From: an uncultured Prevotellaceae bacterium
GTDB lineage: Bacteria; Bacteroidota; Bacteroidia; Bacteroidales; Bacteroidaceae
Length of the DNA stretch: 64,000 nt
Assembly: GCA_902785695.1 (NCBI GenBank)
Contig: CACZZQ010000005.1
Coordinates: 14,857 to 78,856, forward strand
Reading direction: 5' to 3'
Part shown: in pieces, positions 1-6,011 of the stretch
Numbering within the stretch: the stretch's first letter is position 1
How the letters are laid out: every line of letters starts with the position of its first letter
The notes under the pieces: model-generated
What the model saw: only the letters and a program-made list of their open reading frames with translations
Databases searched by the model: none
What the model was told of the DNA's origin: nothing
Translations under genes and position numbers: made by a program

Positions 1-350
1 CGCATTGTATTATAACGAACACGAATCTTACGAATCAAACGAATAAAAAGATTTGTGTCAATTCGGATAATTCGTGTTCAAATATAAACGTAATGATTTT
101 GATATATAAGCAGGAAATAGTCGGAAACGACAAGTAAATGGATGGAAATTTACTTTGACAATAGAACAATGTCCCGAAGGAATGACAAAATACATGCAAG
201 CGGTTGGGCATTGTCCAGAAGGGACTATAGATAACAGGCAGGCGGTGGTTTTATCAGGCCTTCGGCCTTTCCGTTGCTGCCCCGAAACAGGACGACAAAA
301 TCAGCAAACTTTATTTGGAGTTCTATAAATTGATGGCGGATTCGTAGATT
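1..350. other. Non-coding or decayed stretch with an inverted repeat
   Basis: No convincing gene is seen. A perfect 10-bp inverted repeat (17-26 and 70-79, GAACACGAAT / ATTCGTGTTC) encloses an AT-rich stretch with three CGAAT copies. A short open stretch ending at 347 (reading ...KLYLEFYKLMADS) looks like the tail of a lost protein but has no matching upstream part. The GGCCTTCGGCC at about 260-270 can fold. I infer debris at the edge of an accessory region. Confidence 0.4.
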
Positions 351-1013
351 CTATTGGTACAAAATATTGTGTATTGTCGGTACTTGTTCCTCCAATTTCT
401 TATCACAAAACGAGAGCTGTTTTGAGTAAATTACTTTTGCGTCGCCAAACAAATCTTTCTCCAAAATAGCATCCTTCTTTATTTTATCAGCATAGGGGCC
501 ACAAGCAAGGATGACCACCTTGAATTGTTTGAAGAAATGGGTCATTCGCATCCAATCAAACCTTTCTTGTATATGCTGACGTATTTCATCACGTTCAATC
601 TTTGTAAGATTATTGTCGTTTGGTCTGCAAATATCGTTCAATTCTGTGATAAAACAATCATCAAAGAAGTTAACTATATCAGATTTCTTTCTTTCGCGTA
701 TTTGGTCAATTAGACGCTGATAATTGTACCATGTTGCACTCGGCCTGCCAATCTTTATGTCCTTTGTCCGACGCTTGTTTTCTAATTTGAAAAACGGATT
801 GATTGGATGAAAGTTCCCGCTTTCAAAATCGTATGGTTCCCCTCCATTTCTGAATCCGAAACCACGCCCTTCGAAACTTGCTAACCAATGTCTGAAGTTG
901 GGTTCTATGAATTTCTCCCAATCCTCACTGCCTTGCTGGATAGCACACTCTTTCCCGATGATTAGTATTTTGGCATCAGGATTTCCATAGCCAATGAATG
1001 GATGCTTGCCCAT
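351..1013 (-). CDS. Uracil-DNA-glycosylase-fold-like hypothetical protein
   Basis: A protein of about 220 aa. Near the N-terminus it reads GYGNPDAKILIIGKE, resembling the first strand and loop of the uracil-DNA glycosylase superfamily (GNPxAxILIVGE). A later hydrophobic strand VVILACGPYA could be the C-terminal active-site strand. Activity is not established: the classical catalytic Asp/His motifs are not obvious, so a UDG-fold protein of another function is equally possible. The frame stays open to a TTG at 1055, but a TAACTTTG -7 box on the minus strand lies at about 1055-1062, so transcription would begin inside that extension. I therefore prefer the ATG at 1013. It is the last minus-strand gene of a scarred accessory region and has no obvious partner. 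Confidence 0.5.
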   Translation of the reverse strand: MGKHPFIGYGNPDAKILIIGKECAIQQGSEDWEKFIEPNFRHWLASFEGRGFGFRNGGEPYDFESGNFHPINPFFKLENKRRTKDIKIGRPSATWYNYQRLIDQIRERKKSDIVNFFDDCFITELNDICRPNDNNLTKIERDEIRQHIQERFDWMRMTHFFKQFKVVILACGPYADKIKKDAILEKDLFGDAKVIYSKQLSFCDKKLEEQVPTIHNILYQ

Positions 1014-1054
1014 TTCATTCAAATCGTCAAGTAATTGTTTCAGCCTTTCGTACA

Positions 1055-1062
1055 AAGTTATA
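1055..1062 (-). promoter_or_regulatory. -7 box of the UDG-like gene
   Basis: TAACTTTG on the minus strand matches the Bacteroidetes TAnnTTTG -7 element. It places the transcript start downstream of the TTG at 1055 and so decides the start codon of the UDG-like gene (ATG at 1013, leader of about 35 nt). No clear TTG is seen 19-21 nt further upstream. Confidence 0.4.
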
Positions 1063-1316
1063 ACTTTTTTGGTGTTTATAATCCTTGGATTGTTTTTTAA
1101 TCGATATTTTCATCCTTCAACACATCGCGTCGCAAATGCTTCAACTCGAATTCATAAAGGACTGCCAGTGTATCCTAGCCAACTTTTCTCAAGCAATCAA
1201 TCATTGCCTTTGTTGCATAATATCTCTGATATGTATATTTCGCGTTTCTAATCAATAATCAGATTTCTTGTCTTTATCCATTTGCTTCAGTATGATACAT
1301 TATCATTTGTGCTTCC

Positions 1317-1388
1317 TTATGTCGTTCTATGTCTAATGGCCATGCGGATTTTCCGCAGGCTGTCCATCACTATCTCGCGGTCAAACAT
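1317..1388 (-). pseudogene. Truncated HEPN-domain partner of the MNT nucleotidyltransferase
   Basis: The ATG at 1388 overlaps the stop of the nucleotidyltransferase gene (ATGTTTGA), the usual translational coupling in MNT/HEPN pairs. The product begins MFDREIVMDSLRKIR, like the N-terminus of HEPN (former DUF86) proteins, but stops after 23 codons. Intact members run to about 110-120 aa, and the characteristic Rx4-6H motif is missing. Sequence downstream to about 1060 shows no recognisable continuation in any frame. I read it as a toxin gene lost by deletion. Confidence 0.6.
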
Positions 1389-1674
1389 AGACGGCCTCCT
1401 TCCTGATGCGTTCACGAAGCAGGTTGTTCATGCCGTCGCGGACGCGCACCAAATCGACGCGGCTACCCAGCATCCGCTCCAGGTCGGTCTGGATGAGGTC
1501 GAGCGTGAGCAGCGAAGGCACCTTGCCCTCGTAGCAGACGTCAACGTCGCTGTCATCGGTCTGCTCGCCACGGGCCACGGAGCCAAAGATGCCAATGCGC
1601 GTCAGCCCGTACTTGCTCTCTGCCGTAGGCTTGTAGATGCTCAGCAGATGTAGTATTTCGTTCTTTGTCTTCAT
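1381..1674 (-). CDS. MNT-type nucleotidyltransferase (antitoxin-like, MntA family)
   Basis: A 97-aa minimal nucleotidyltransferase with the family signature GIFGSVARG (G31-S32) followed by SDVDV (Asp43, Asp45), the metal-binding Asp pair. In type VII toxin-antitoxin systems such proteins AMPylate and neutralise a HEPN RNase encoded just downstream. Here the downstream HEPN gene survives only as 23 codons, so this is an orphan antitoxin. A TAACTTTG -7 box at 1703-1710 lies about 30 nt upstream. That box sits inside a 163-bp repeat shared with the sequence upstream of the DUF4160 gene. The family call is firm; retained activity is unknown. Confidence 0.8.
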   Translation of the reverse strand: MKTKNEILHLLSIYKPTAESKYGLTRIGIFGSVARGEQTDDSDVDVCYEGKVPSLLTLDLIQTDLERMLGSRVDLVRVRDGMNNLLRERIRKEAVYV

Positions 1675-1700
1675 TGTTCTATGTCTTCTTTGTTTACGGC

Positions 1701-1863
1701 TGCAAAGTTAGTGAAAAAACTGCAAAGTTGTATCGCTTTGCCTCACCTTTTACGAATATTTTCGCCGCCGAGGGCTTTGAAGAGGTTAATTTTCCCTTGA
1801 ACCAGATCGAAGCGGTCGATGGTCAATGAAAGGAGCGACTGCAGGAGCGACTGCTGGGCGGTG
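1701..1863. repeat. 163-bp direct repeat, copy A (tolC 3' end plus promoter)
   Basis: Matches 2866-3028 base for base except for two substitutions (in the stretches TTACGAATATT and TTCGCCGCC). On the minus strand it encodes the last residues of a TolC-like protein (TAQQSLLQSLL ... FKALGGENI), its TGA stop and a following TAACTTTG promoter box. Confidence 0.9.
1703..1710 (-). promoter_or_regulatory. -7 box upstream of the MNT gene
   Basis: TAACTTTG on the minus strand. It is part of the 163-bp repeat and recurs in the second copy (around 2868-2875) upstream of the DUF4160 gene. No TTG at canonical spacing is clear. Confidence 0.4.
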
Positions 1864-2080
1864 CGGCCACTTCTTGCTGGCGTAGGGCCAGTCGTTCGCT
1901 GCTTCTCCCACATTGTTCGTCCAGCCTGCCGCAGCCGAGATGGTCAACTGCGGATAGAACGCCGCACGCGCCACGTCCACTTGTGCCATTTGAGCCTTCA
2001 GTGCATACTCTGCCGCTTTCACGTCGGGGCGGTTGGCGAGTCTTTCTAATCTCCTGGAAAATGATATAATCTTTGTCCAT
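1743..2080 (-). pseudogene. Chimeric remnant of a TolC/NodT-family outer-membrane efflux gene
   Basis: The middle part encodes LANRPDVKAAEYALKAQMAQ and AFYPQLTISAAAGWTNN, diagnostic of TolC-family efflux proteins (RPDVxAAE, FYPxLxLSxxxGW). At about 1863 this frame joins, out of phase, the family's C-terminus (TAQQSLL ... KALGGEN, stop at 1743), so roughly 150 internal residues are deleted. Upstream of about 2040 the TolC frame is replaced by a different start: an ATG at 2080 reading MDKDYIIFQEIRK, with a TACCTTTG box at 2103-2110. The locus is thus a promoter and first codons of an unknown gene joined to an internally deleted, frameshifted efflux gene. Confidence 0.75.
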
Positions 2081-2195
2081 AATAGTATAGTAATGTTGAG
2101 CGCAAAGGTACAAAAATTTTCCAAAATATGATTAACTACGTCTTATCTTTTATATCTTTTAGACATTATCGGGTGTTTTAGAGCTTATGTATCAA

Positions 2196-2243
2196 CAGGG
2201 CGGGAAGCCGTGCCAACATCCTCGGCCTCGGCTTCCCGCCCTG
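2196..2243. terminator. 15-bp perfect stem downstream of the DUF2442 gene
   Basis: CAGGGCGGGAAGCCG (2196-2210) and its exact reverse complement (2229-2243) enclose an 18-nt loop, about 25 nt past the DUF2442 stop. The stem is very stable but no T-run follows on the minus strand, so it could be a terminator, a transcript-end stabiliser or a REP-like element. Confidence 0.5.
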
Positions 2244-2267
2244 CGTTTACATTCGTCTCAAAAACTC

Positions 2268-2501
2268 TTACGCCGCCACGCCCAGCTCATAGAGCCTTTC
2301 GGGGGCAATGTCGGCGCCGTTCTTCCAGAAGATGGTCTGGTCGAGGCCGAACTGGATGAACTCGTTCTTGTCCCTCAGTTCCTCGAAAGCGGGATAGACG
2401 AGCAGCGGCGTGAGGTCAACCTTGCGACGCTCGCCCGTGCTGAACGTACAGAGCAACGTGTAGTCGCCCAGGTACTCTACATCTGTAATCGTCAGTAACA
2501 T
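2268..2501 (-). CDS. DUF2442 domain protein
   Basis: A 77-aa protein with the DUF2442 pattern: a strand pair around DYTLLCTFSTGERRKVDL, then FEELRDKNEFIQFGLD and the C-terminal WKNGADIAPERLYELG. DUF2442 proteins are small and usually encoded next to DUF4160 proteins, as here (12 nt downstream of DUF4160). The pair has the architecture of a toxin-antitoxin module and is often predicted as one, but which partner would be toxic cannot be told from sequence. Confidence 0.8.
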   Translation of the reverse strand: MLLTITDVEYLGDYTLLCTFSTGERRKVDLTPLLVYPAFEELRDKNEFIQFGLDQTIFWKNGADIAPERLYELGVAA

Positions 2502-2513
2502 AATCTGTCCTCC

Positions 2514-2762
2514 TTATTTTATTTTGTTTATTTTCTCTCCGCGCTGGGCCCTGCCCCAGAGTTCCATCAGCTCTGCCTCGTGCTCGTCGATGAAGTCGTT
2601 GATGATTTTGACGGTCTTCGAGCGTGCCTTGCCCTCGATGATGCGGTCCTGGATGGTGATAGAGAAGTTGTCCGTGCCGCTGCGCACGTGGATGTGCGGC
2701 GGATTGTGATCGAAGGCGTAGATGTAAATCAGTATGCCCTGAATGATGAATATTGAACCCAT
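2514..2762 (-). CDS. DUF4160 domain protein
   Basis: An 82-aa protein starting MGSIFIIQGILIYIYAFDH, then NPPHIHVRSG, the hallmark (D/E)HxPPHxHV motif of DUF4160. The frame is open upstream to 2930, but that stretch (2763-2930) is not family-like and contains the 163-bp repeat, so the ATG at 2762 is preferred. It is probably co-transcribed with DUF2442. The promoter box inside repeat copy B, about 110 nt upstream, would be its promoter. The two histidines of the motif suggest metal or nucleic-acid contact, but this is inference. Confidence 0.8.
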   Translation of the reverse strand: MGSIFIIQGILIYIYAFDHNPPHIHVRSGTDNFSITIQDRIIEGKARSKTVKIINDFIDEHEAELMELWGRAQRGEKINKIK

Positions 2763-2865
2763 GCGCTTGAATGTTTTATTGTTCTGTGGGTGCAAGGACG
2801 GTGCAAGCCGAATGCAATCAAACTCGCTTGAATTGCTGAGGCACCGCCCGTTCTCGCGAATTTTT

Positions 2866-3028
2866 TGCAAAGTTAGTGAAAAAACTGCAAAGTTGTATCG
2901 CTTTGCCTCACCTTTTATGAATATTTTCACCGCCGAGGGCTTTGAAGAGGTTAATTTTCCCTTGAACCAGATCGAAGCGGTCGATGGTCAATGAAAGGAG
3001 CGACTGCAGGAGCGACTGCTGGGCGGTG
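2866..3028. repeat. 163-bp direct repeat, copy B
   Basis: Second copy of the 1701-1863 repeat, two mismatches. It again carries the 3' end of a TolC-like gene and the TAACTTTG box pointing on the minus strand, this time toward the DUF4160/DUF2442 pair. Confidence 0.9.
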
Positions 3029-3037
3029 ATCACGTCC
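2908..3037 (-). pseudogene. 3' fragment of a TolC-family efflux gene
   Basis: Encodes SKDVITAQQSLLQSLL followed by DRFDLVQG and FKALGGENIHKR with stop at 2908. This is the typical C-terminal helix region of NodT/TolC proteins (xVxTAQQSLL ... xLxKALGGG). Only about 40 codons remain; homology ends near 3037, next to the amidase gene. Confidence 0.75.
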
Positions 3038-3063
3038 TTGCTGACACACCCTCTTTACTTGAG

Positions 3064-3474
3064 TTAGAGATCCTGATACTCGGGGATGGCATCGAAGCAG
3101 GGACAGGCTTTATGGACGTCGGGGAGGTCACGGTGGCCCAGGATGCGGGCATCGGGATGGGCTGCCTTCAGTTTTTTCAACAGTGCGAGCAGGGCTTTCT
3201 TCTGCCTTTGCGTGCGGGTGTCGGCAGGATTCCCGTCCTTATCGAGCCCTCCTTCATAGCAGACACCGAGTGAGTGGCGGTTGTAGCCGTAGGCGTGGGC
3301 ACCTATGAGCTGCTCGTGGCGGGTCTGGTAGGTGCGTCCGTCGCGTGTGATGTAGTAGTGGTAGCCGGTGAAGCCGAAGCGATCCGCGTGACAGCGGATG
3401 AGGGCTGTCACGGGAAAGCTCTGGTTGCAGCGGGTGGCACTGCAGTGGACGATGATCATGTGAATGGTGCGCAT
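3064..3474 (-). CDS. N-acetylmuramoyl-L-alanine amidase (amidase_2 fold)
   Basis: A 136-aa protein cleaving the amide bond between MurNAc and L-Ala in peptidoglycan. It starts MRTIHMIIVHCSATR (zinc-ligand His in IVHCSAT), followed by HYYITRDG and ends GHRDLPDVHKACPCFDA, the phage-lysozyme/PGRP-type amidase pattern with the second zinc ligands. A longer frame to 3600 overlaps the smalltalk gene and lacks family similarity, so the ATG at 3474 is taken. No signal peptide is visible, as in phage endolysins. It closes a DUF4248/HU-like/smalltalk/amidase cassette common in Bacteroidales. Confidence 0.88.
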   Translation of the reverse strand: MRTIHMIIVHCSATRCNQSFPVTALIRCHADRFGFTGYHYYITRDGRTYQTRHEQLIGAHAYGYNRHSLGVCYEGGLDKDGNPADTRTQRQKKALLALLKKLKAAHPDARILGHRDLPDVHKACPCFDAIPEYQDL

Positions 3475-3489
3475 AATAATCAGTTGTTT

Positions 3490-3520
3490 AGGAAAGCCCC
3501 TCCCGAAGGAGGGGTTGGGT
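3490..3520. repeat. GC-rich hairpin repeat element 1
   Basis: CCCCTCC (3497-3503) and GGAGGGG (3508-3514) form a 7-bp stem with a CGAA loop, within the context AGGAAAGCCCCTCCC. The same element recurs at 3640-3678. Both lie outside the 31-aa gene, one on each side. Confidence 0.7.
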
Positions 3521-3521
3521 T

Positions 3522-3617
3522 TTACATACAGCTGGTGACTCCCATTGCGGTAGCGATGGCCGACAGAATCGAGATGGCTGTCTGAATCACGAATTTCCAA
3601 AGTTCTTTCTTTTTCAT
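3522..3617 (-). CDS. Smalltalk family small protein
   Basis: A 31-aa protein beginning MKKKELWKFVIQTAISIL and ending AMGVTSCM, matching the pattern of the smalltalk small-protein family of Bacteroidetes as I recall it. It has a basic N-terminus and one hydrophobic segment (residues 8-29), so it is probably membrane-inserted. The ending resembles a lipobox (VTSC) but only one residue follows the cysteine. It sits between the HU-like and amidase genes, the usual position, and could help the amidase act (holin-like) or be a membrane anchor; function is unknown. Confidence 0.8.
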   Translation of the reverse strand: MKKKELWKFVIQTAISILSAIATAMGVTSCM

Positions 3618-3639
3618 GTCTTTAGTAGATTAGGGGTTA

Positions 3640-3678
3640 GTAGGAAAGCCCCTCCCTTGGGGAGGGGTTGGGGTGGGC
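3640..3678. repeat. GC-rich hairpin repeat element 2
   Basis: CCCCTCCC (3649-3656) pairs with GGGAGGGG (3660-3667) around a 3-nt loop, followed by TTGGGGTGGGC. Near-identical to element 1. It may terminate the HU-like transcript or be a REP-like dispersed repeat. Confidence 0.65.
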
Positions 3679-4122
3679 TTACGGATTCTCAATGTCCCCC
3701 TGCTGGTTCTCGTCCTTGGGCTTGGTGTACTCCTCCATCTCGCCCAGGCTGCATCCACGGGTGATGTTCGAGGTCAGGAAGATGCCCGTTCCGCGAGCCT
3801 TCAGGTAGACGCGCTTCACGTTCTTCTTCACGTTGAAGTTCTCGGGTGCGTCGGCTCCCGTGCAGCTGATGCCAGCCTTGAAGATGGCCAGGTTGGGCAG
3901 CTTCACCGTGCGACCGTCGAGCACCAGGTGTCGGATGCAGACCACCATGTCGGTCAGCACGCCAGCGATGGCACCGGGGGAGTAGGGGGTGTTGTGCTCG
4001 GACATGTGCTGAGCCAGGTCTTCCAGCATCACGGTCTTTTCGGTGTCCTTCACGCGGGCATACCACTTGCCGTATGCCTTCGAATCTTCGTTCTTGTTCT
4101 GATACTTTACAAACTTAATCAT
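3679..4122 (-). CDS. HU-like DNA-binding protein (HU-HIG type)
   Basis: A 147-aa protein of the HU/IHF-like family typical of Bacteroidales. The N-terminal half (LEDLAQHMSEHNTPYSPGAI) is the helical dimerisation part; the beta-arm region follows (DGRTVKLPNLAIFKAG). The C-terminal tail is acidic and glutamine-rich (KPKDENQQGDIE). It would bind and bend DNA as a dimer. It has its own promoter box at 4205-4212 and an 80-nt leader of repeated GTTAA motifs. Cassette genes smalltalk and amidase follow in the same direction. HU-like proteins of this type accompany mobile or phage-derived modules, so a role in element replication or packaging is possible. Confidence 0.85.
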   Translation of the reverse strand: MIKFVKYQNKNEDSKAYGKWYARVKDTEKTVMLEDLAQHMSEHNTPYSPGAIAGVLTDMVVCIRHLVLDGRTVKLPNLAIFKAGISCTGADAPENFNVKKNVKRVYLKARGTGIFLTSNITRGCSLGEMEEYTKPKDENQQGDIENP

Positions 4123-4204
4123 AATGGTTAAAGTTTAAGGGTTAATGGTTAAGGTTTAATGGTTTGATGATCAGCAGTTCCGCGGCGACTTACTTTTCAT
4201 GTTA

Positions 4205-4212
4205 CAAAGGTA
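4205..4212 (-). promoter_or_regulatory. -7 box of the HU-like gene
   Basis: TACCTTTG on the minus strand. Transcription would start near 4201, leaving a leader of about 80 nt made of imperfect TTAACC/TTAAAC repeats (4124-4170). No clean TTG at -33. Confidence 0.5.
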
Positions 4213-4310
4213 CAACATTTTTGAAGGGTGGTTTCCGTCTGCTTCCGTTTGCTCCACGTACTTCCCTTCTTTCCCCATTATTTCCGTTTCTTATTTGCTA
4301 ACTTGTTTCA

Positions 4311-4493
4311 TTACCCCACGTCGATGCTGAACTTCTGGGCGATGAATTGTACGATGTGGGGTGGGAGCACTCGCATCTTTGGGCGCATACCCATTGATTG
4401 CAGTTCATGTTGGTAGGCCTTGCACCAGCTCATCAGGGTCTTCGTGGTGACGCCTGCCTTGTCGGCCAGCTGTTGTTTCGTCATTGCTTTCAT
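4311..4493 (-). CDS. DUF4248 (helix-turn-helix) protein
   Basis: A 60-aa protein starting MKAMTKQQLADKAGVTTKTL, a clear helix-turn-helix start, then SWCKAYQHELQSMGM and PPHIVQFIAQKFSID, as in DUF4248 proteins. A small DNA-binding regulator is likely. It lies between the VapE-like gene and the HU-like gene, the standard position for this family in Bacteroidales. The 21-bp repeat array begins about 20 nt upstream of its start, so the array is in its 5' region. Confidence 0.85.
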   Translation of the reverse strand: MKAMTKQQLADKAGVTTKTLMSWCKAYQHELQSMGMRPKMRVLPPHIVQFIAQKFSIDVG

Positions 4494-4512
4494 ATCTATA
4501 TCGTTTTTGGTT

Positions 4513-4600
4513 AAAAAGTGGCTTACTTTTTTTTATAAGTGGCTTACTTTTTTTTGTAAGTGGCTCACTTTTGATTGGGAAGTGGCTTGGTTTTGATTGG
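4513..4600. repeat. Palindromic repeat array a (4 units)
   Basis: Four tandem 21-22-bp units (4516-4536, 4537-4557, 4558-4579, 4580-4600) built on AAGTGGCTTACTTTTTTT. Each has an AAGT...ACTT-like dyad except the last, which is degenerate. Same family as the arrays at 18.3, 43.6 and 60.8 kb. It lies between the VapE-like and DUF4248 genes. Confidence 0.85.
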
Positions 4601-4643
4601 TAACAGTAACAGATGGTAACATTTGTTTTCTTAACTTTCTCAC

Positions 4644-4669
4644 GCGTACGTCTGCGCGCAGACGTACGC
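4644..4669. repeat. Perfect 26-bp palindrome
   Basis: GCGTACGTCTGCG (4644-4656) is directly followed by its exact reverse complement (4657-4669), with no spacer. It is 8 bp past the stop of the VapE-like gene and just before array a. It could be a cruciform, a dimeric-protein site, a resolution site or a transcript-end stem; no T-run follows. Confidence 0.85.
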
Positions 4670-4677
4670 ATCAAGTT

Positions 4678-5958
4678 TCAGAAAATCTCTGTTTCATCTG
4701 TTACATCTGTTACCAACATACGCTGACGTGCTTTAATTTCCTCTGGACTTCTCTGAACGACAATATATCCTCGTATGTGATTTCTTACTACTCTTTCATA
4801 TCCCATATCCTTAAAAGCACGACCAAGTGAGTAGGTGTTGAGTTTCTGAGTTATGTTACCGCCAATAATCTGAAGAGCACGGGCTACCGACATGAATTCA
4901 CCATACTCACCAACGCCAGGCTTGCGAAAAAACACATCGATCAATTCCAACTCCAGGCGTGGTGTCTCAAACTGCTTGTTGTGGATCTGCAGTTTCAGTA
5001 TCTCGTCACGTGAGAACCAGTACTGGAATCCCGCATTATAGAGTGCGTATGCCTGTGAGTAGATGCCTTCGTAGTTGAAGGGATGGTCGCGTGGCGACTC
5101 TATGCTTTCTACCTCGAATGGCAGCCAGCGGCGGTTGCCGGTGGGGTCGGAGAGGAACTGTACGTTGTTGCCGGTGCCGCAGAAGGATGCTATGTGTGCG
5201 CGGTGCTCGTGGAAGTGGGCGTAGGCGGCACGCTCGTCGATGGAGGTCATGGTGACCGCGGCCTTCAGCTGGTTGAGCTCGCGGTCGTTCATGGTGTCGA
5301 GCTCTTCCCAGCATATCAGTCCGTACTGTGCCAGCGTGATCAGATCGTCGCGTCCCACGCAGCTGGAATTGGTCTTGGTGTAGAAATAGTTGGAAAGTTG
5401 CGGCGGCAGTAAGTAGTTGAACCACGTGGTTTTATACGAACCTTGTTCACCTATCAGTACAAGTATCACGTTGTTCACCACCGTAGGGTCTATCCAGGCC
5501 GCCACCATGCCCACGAGCCACTTCTTCAGGTAGTCGGCAAAGAGCATCTGTTCCTCTACGGAGCCCTTGACGCTGACGCTGACCGACATAGCCAGGATAT
5601 GGTCATTGCCGTCCCATTTCGGCAGGTGGTCGAGGTAAAACAGGAAGGGGTTGTACTCGGGTGTATAGTCGCTCTCGATGACTCTGAAGATGTCTTGCAC
5701 CCTGGCGGGTTTCTGTGCCGACAGCTCTGTCCACAGCGAATTGACGATGCGGTCGTTGATGGGTTGCCAGCAGGTGCCGTCGTGCTCGTAGCTCGACGGC
5801 AACCGATACTCTATTCTCCCTGTTATCACGTTGTATCTCAACATGATCCTGTCGGCCATGAAGGCCTTGATGTCGTCTACCGTTGCCAGCAGCTCGCGCC
5901 AGTTGGGTTTGCGCTCTTTGGCCGGACGATGTTTCTTTTCTTTCGTCAGTTCTGTCAT
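4678..5958 (-). CDS. VapE-like P-loop ATPase / primase-helicase
   Basis: A 426-aa protein of the virulence-associated E family (superfamily-3-like ATPases of phages and islands). Walker A is GEQGSYKTT at residues 170-178; a Walker-B-like LICWEELD lies at about 215-221. Further family features are the FLYLDHLPKWDG segment (about 105-117) and CGTGNN...GNRRWLPFEV after the P-loop. Such proteins unwind or prime DNA of satellites and prophages. It is encoded 53 nt after the unknown protein at 6012-6689 and begins the VapE/DUF4248/HU-like series. It lacks the N-terminal toprim/primase domain of larger members. Confidence 0.88.
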   Translation of the reverse strand: MTELTKEKKHRPAKERKPNWRELLATVDDIKAFMADRIMLRYNVITGRIEYRLPSSYEHDGTCWQPINDRIVNSLWTELSAQKPARVQDIFRVIESDYTPEYNPFLFYLDHLPKWDGNDHILAMSVSVSVKGSVEEQMLFADYLKKWLVGMVAAWIDPTVVNNVILVLIGEQGSYKTTWFNYLLPPQLSNYFYTKTNSSCVGRDDLITLAQYGLICWEELDTMNDRELNQLKAAVTMTSIDERAAYAHFHEHRAHIASFCGTGNNVQFLSDPTGNRRWLPFEVESIESPRDHPFNYEGIYSQAYALYNAGFQYWFSRDEILKLQIHNKQFETPRLELELIDVFFRKPGVGEYGEFMSVARALQIIGGNITQKLNTYSLGRAFKDMGYERVVRNHIRGYIVVQRSPEEIKARQRMLVTDVTDETEIF

Positions 5959-6011
5959 AATAGTCGATGTTAAGTGATATTATGACGCAAAATTACGAAG
6001 AAAAGGGGTGA

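Noticed and set aside
1056..1316. Continuation of the HEPN gene
   Set aside because: All frames carry early stops, and no HEPN motif (Rx4-6H) or family blocks were found.
2763..2930. N-terminal extension of the DUF4160 protein
   Set aside because: The extra 56 residues come from repeat copy B (tolC 3' end and promoter) and do not resemble the family; the ATG at 2762 gives the standard N-terminus.
4405..4674. 89-aa minus-strand gene through array a (peptide with KSEPLTKKSKPL)
   Set aside because: The frame is open only because the repeat unit has no stop in it and spans the 26-bp palindrome; the out-of-frame DUF4248 gene is convincing. The identical peptide in the U32 protein comes from the repeat.
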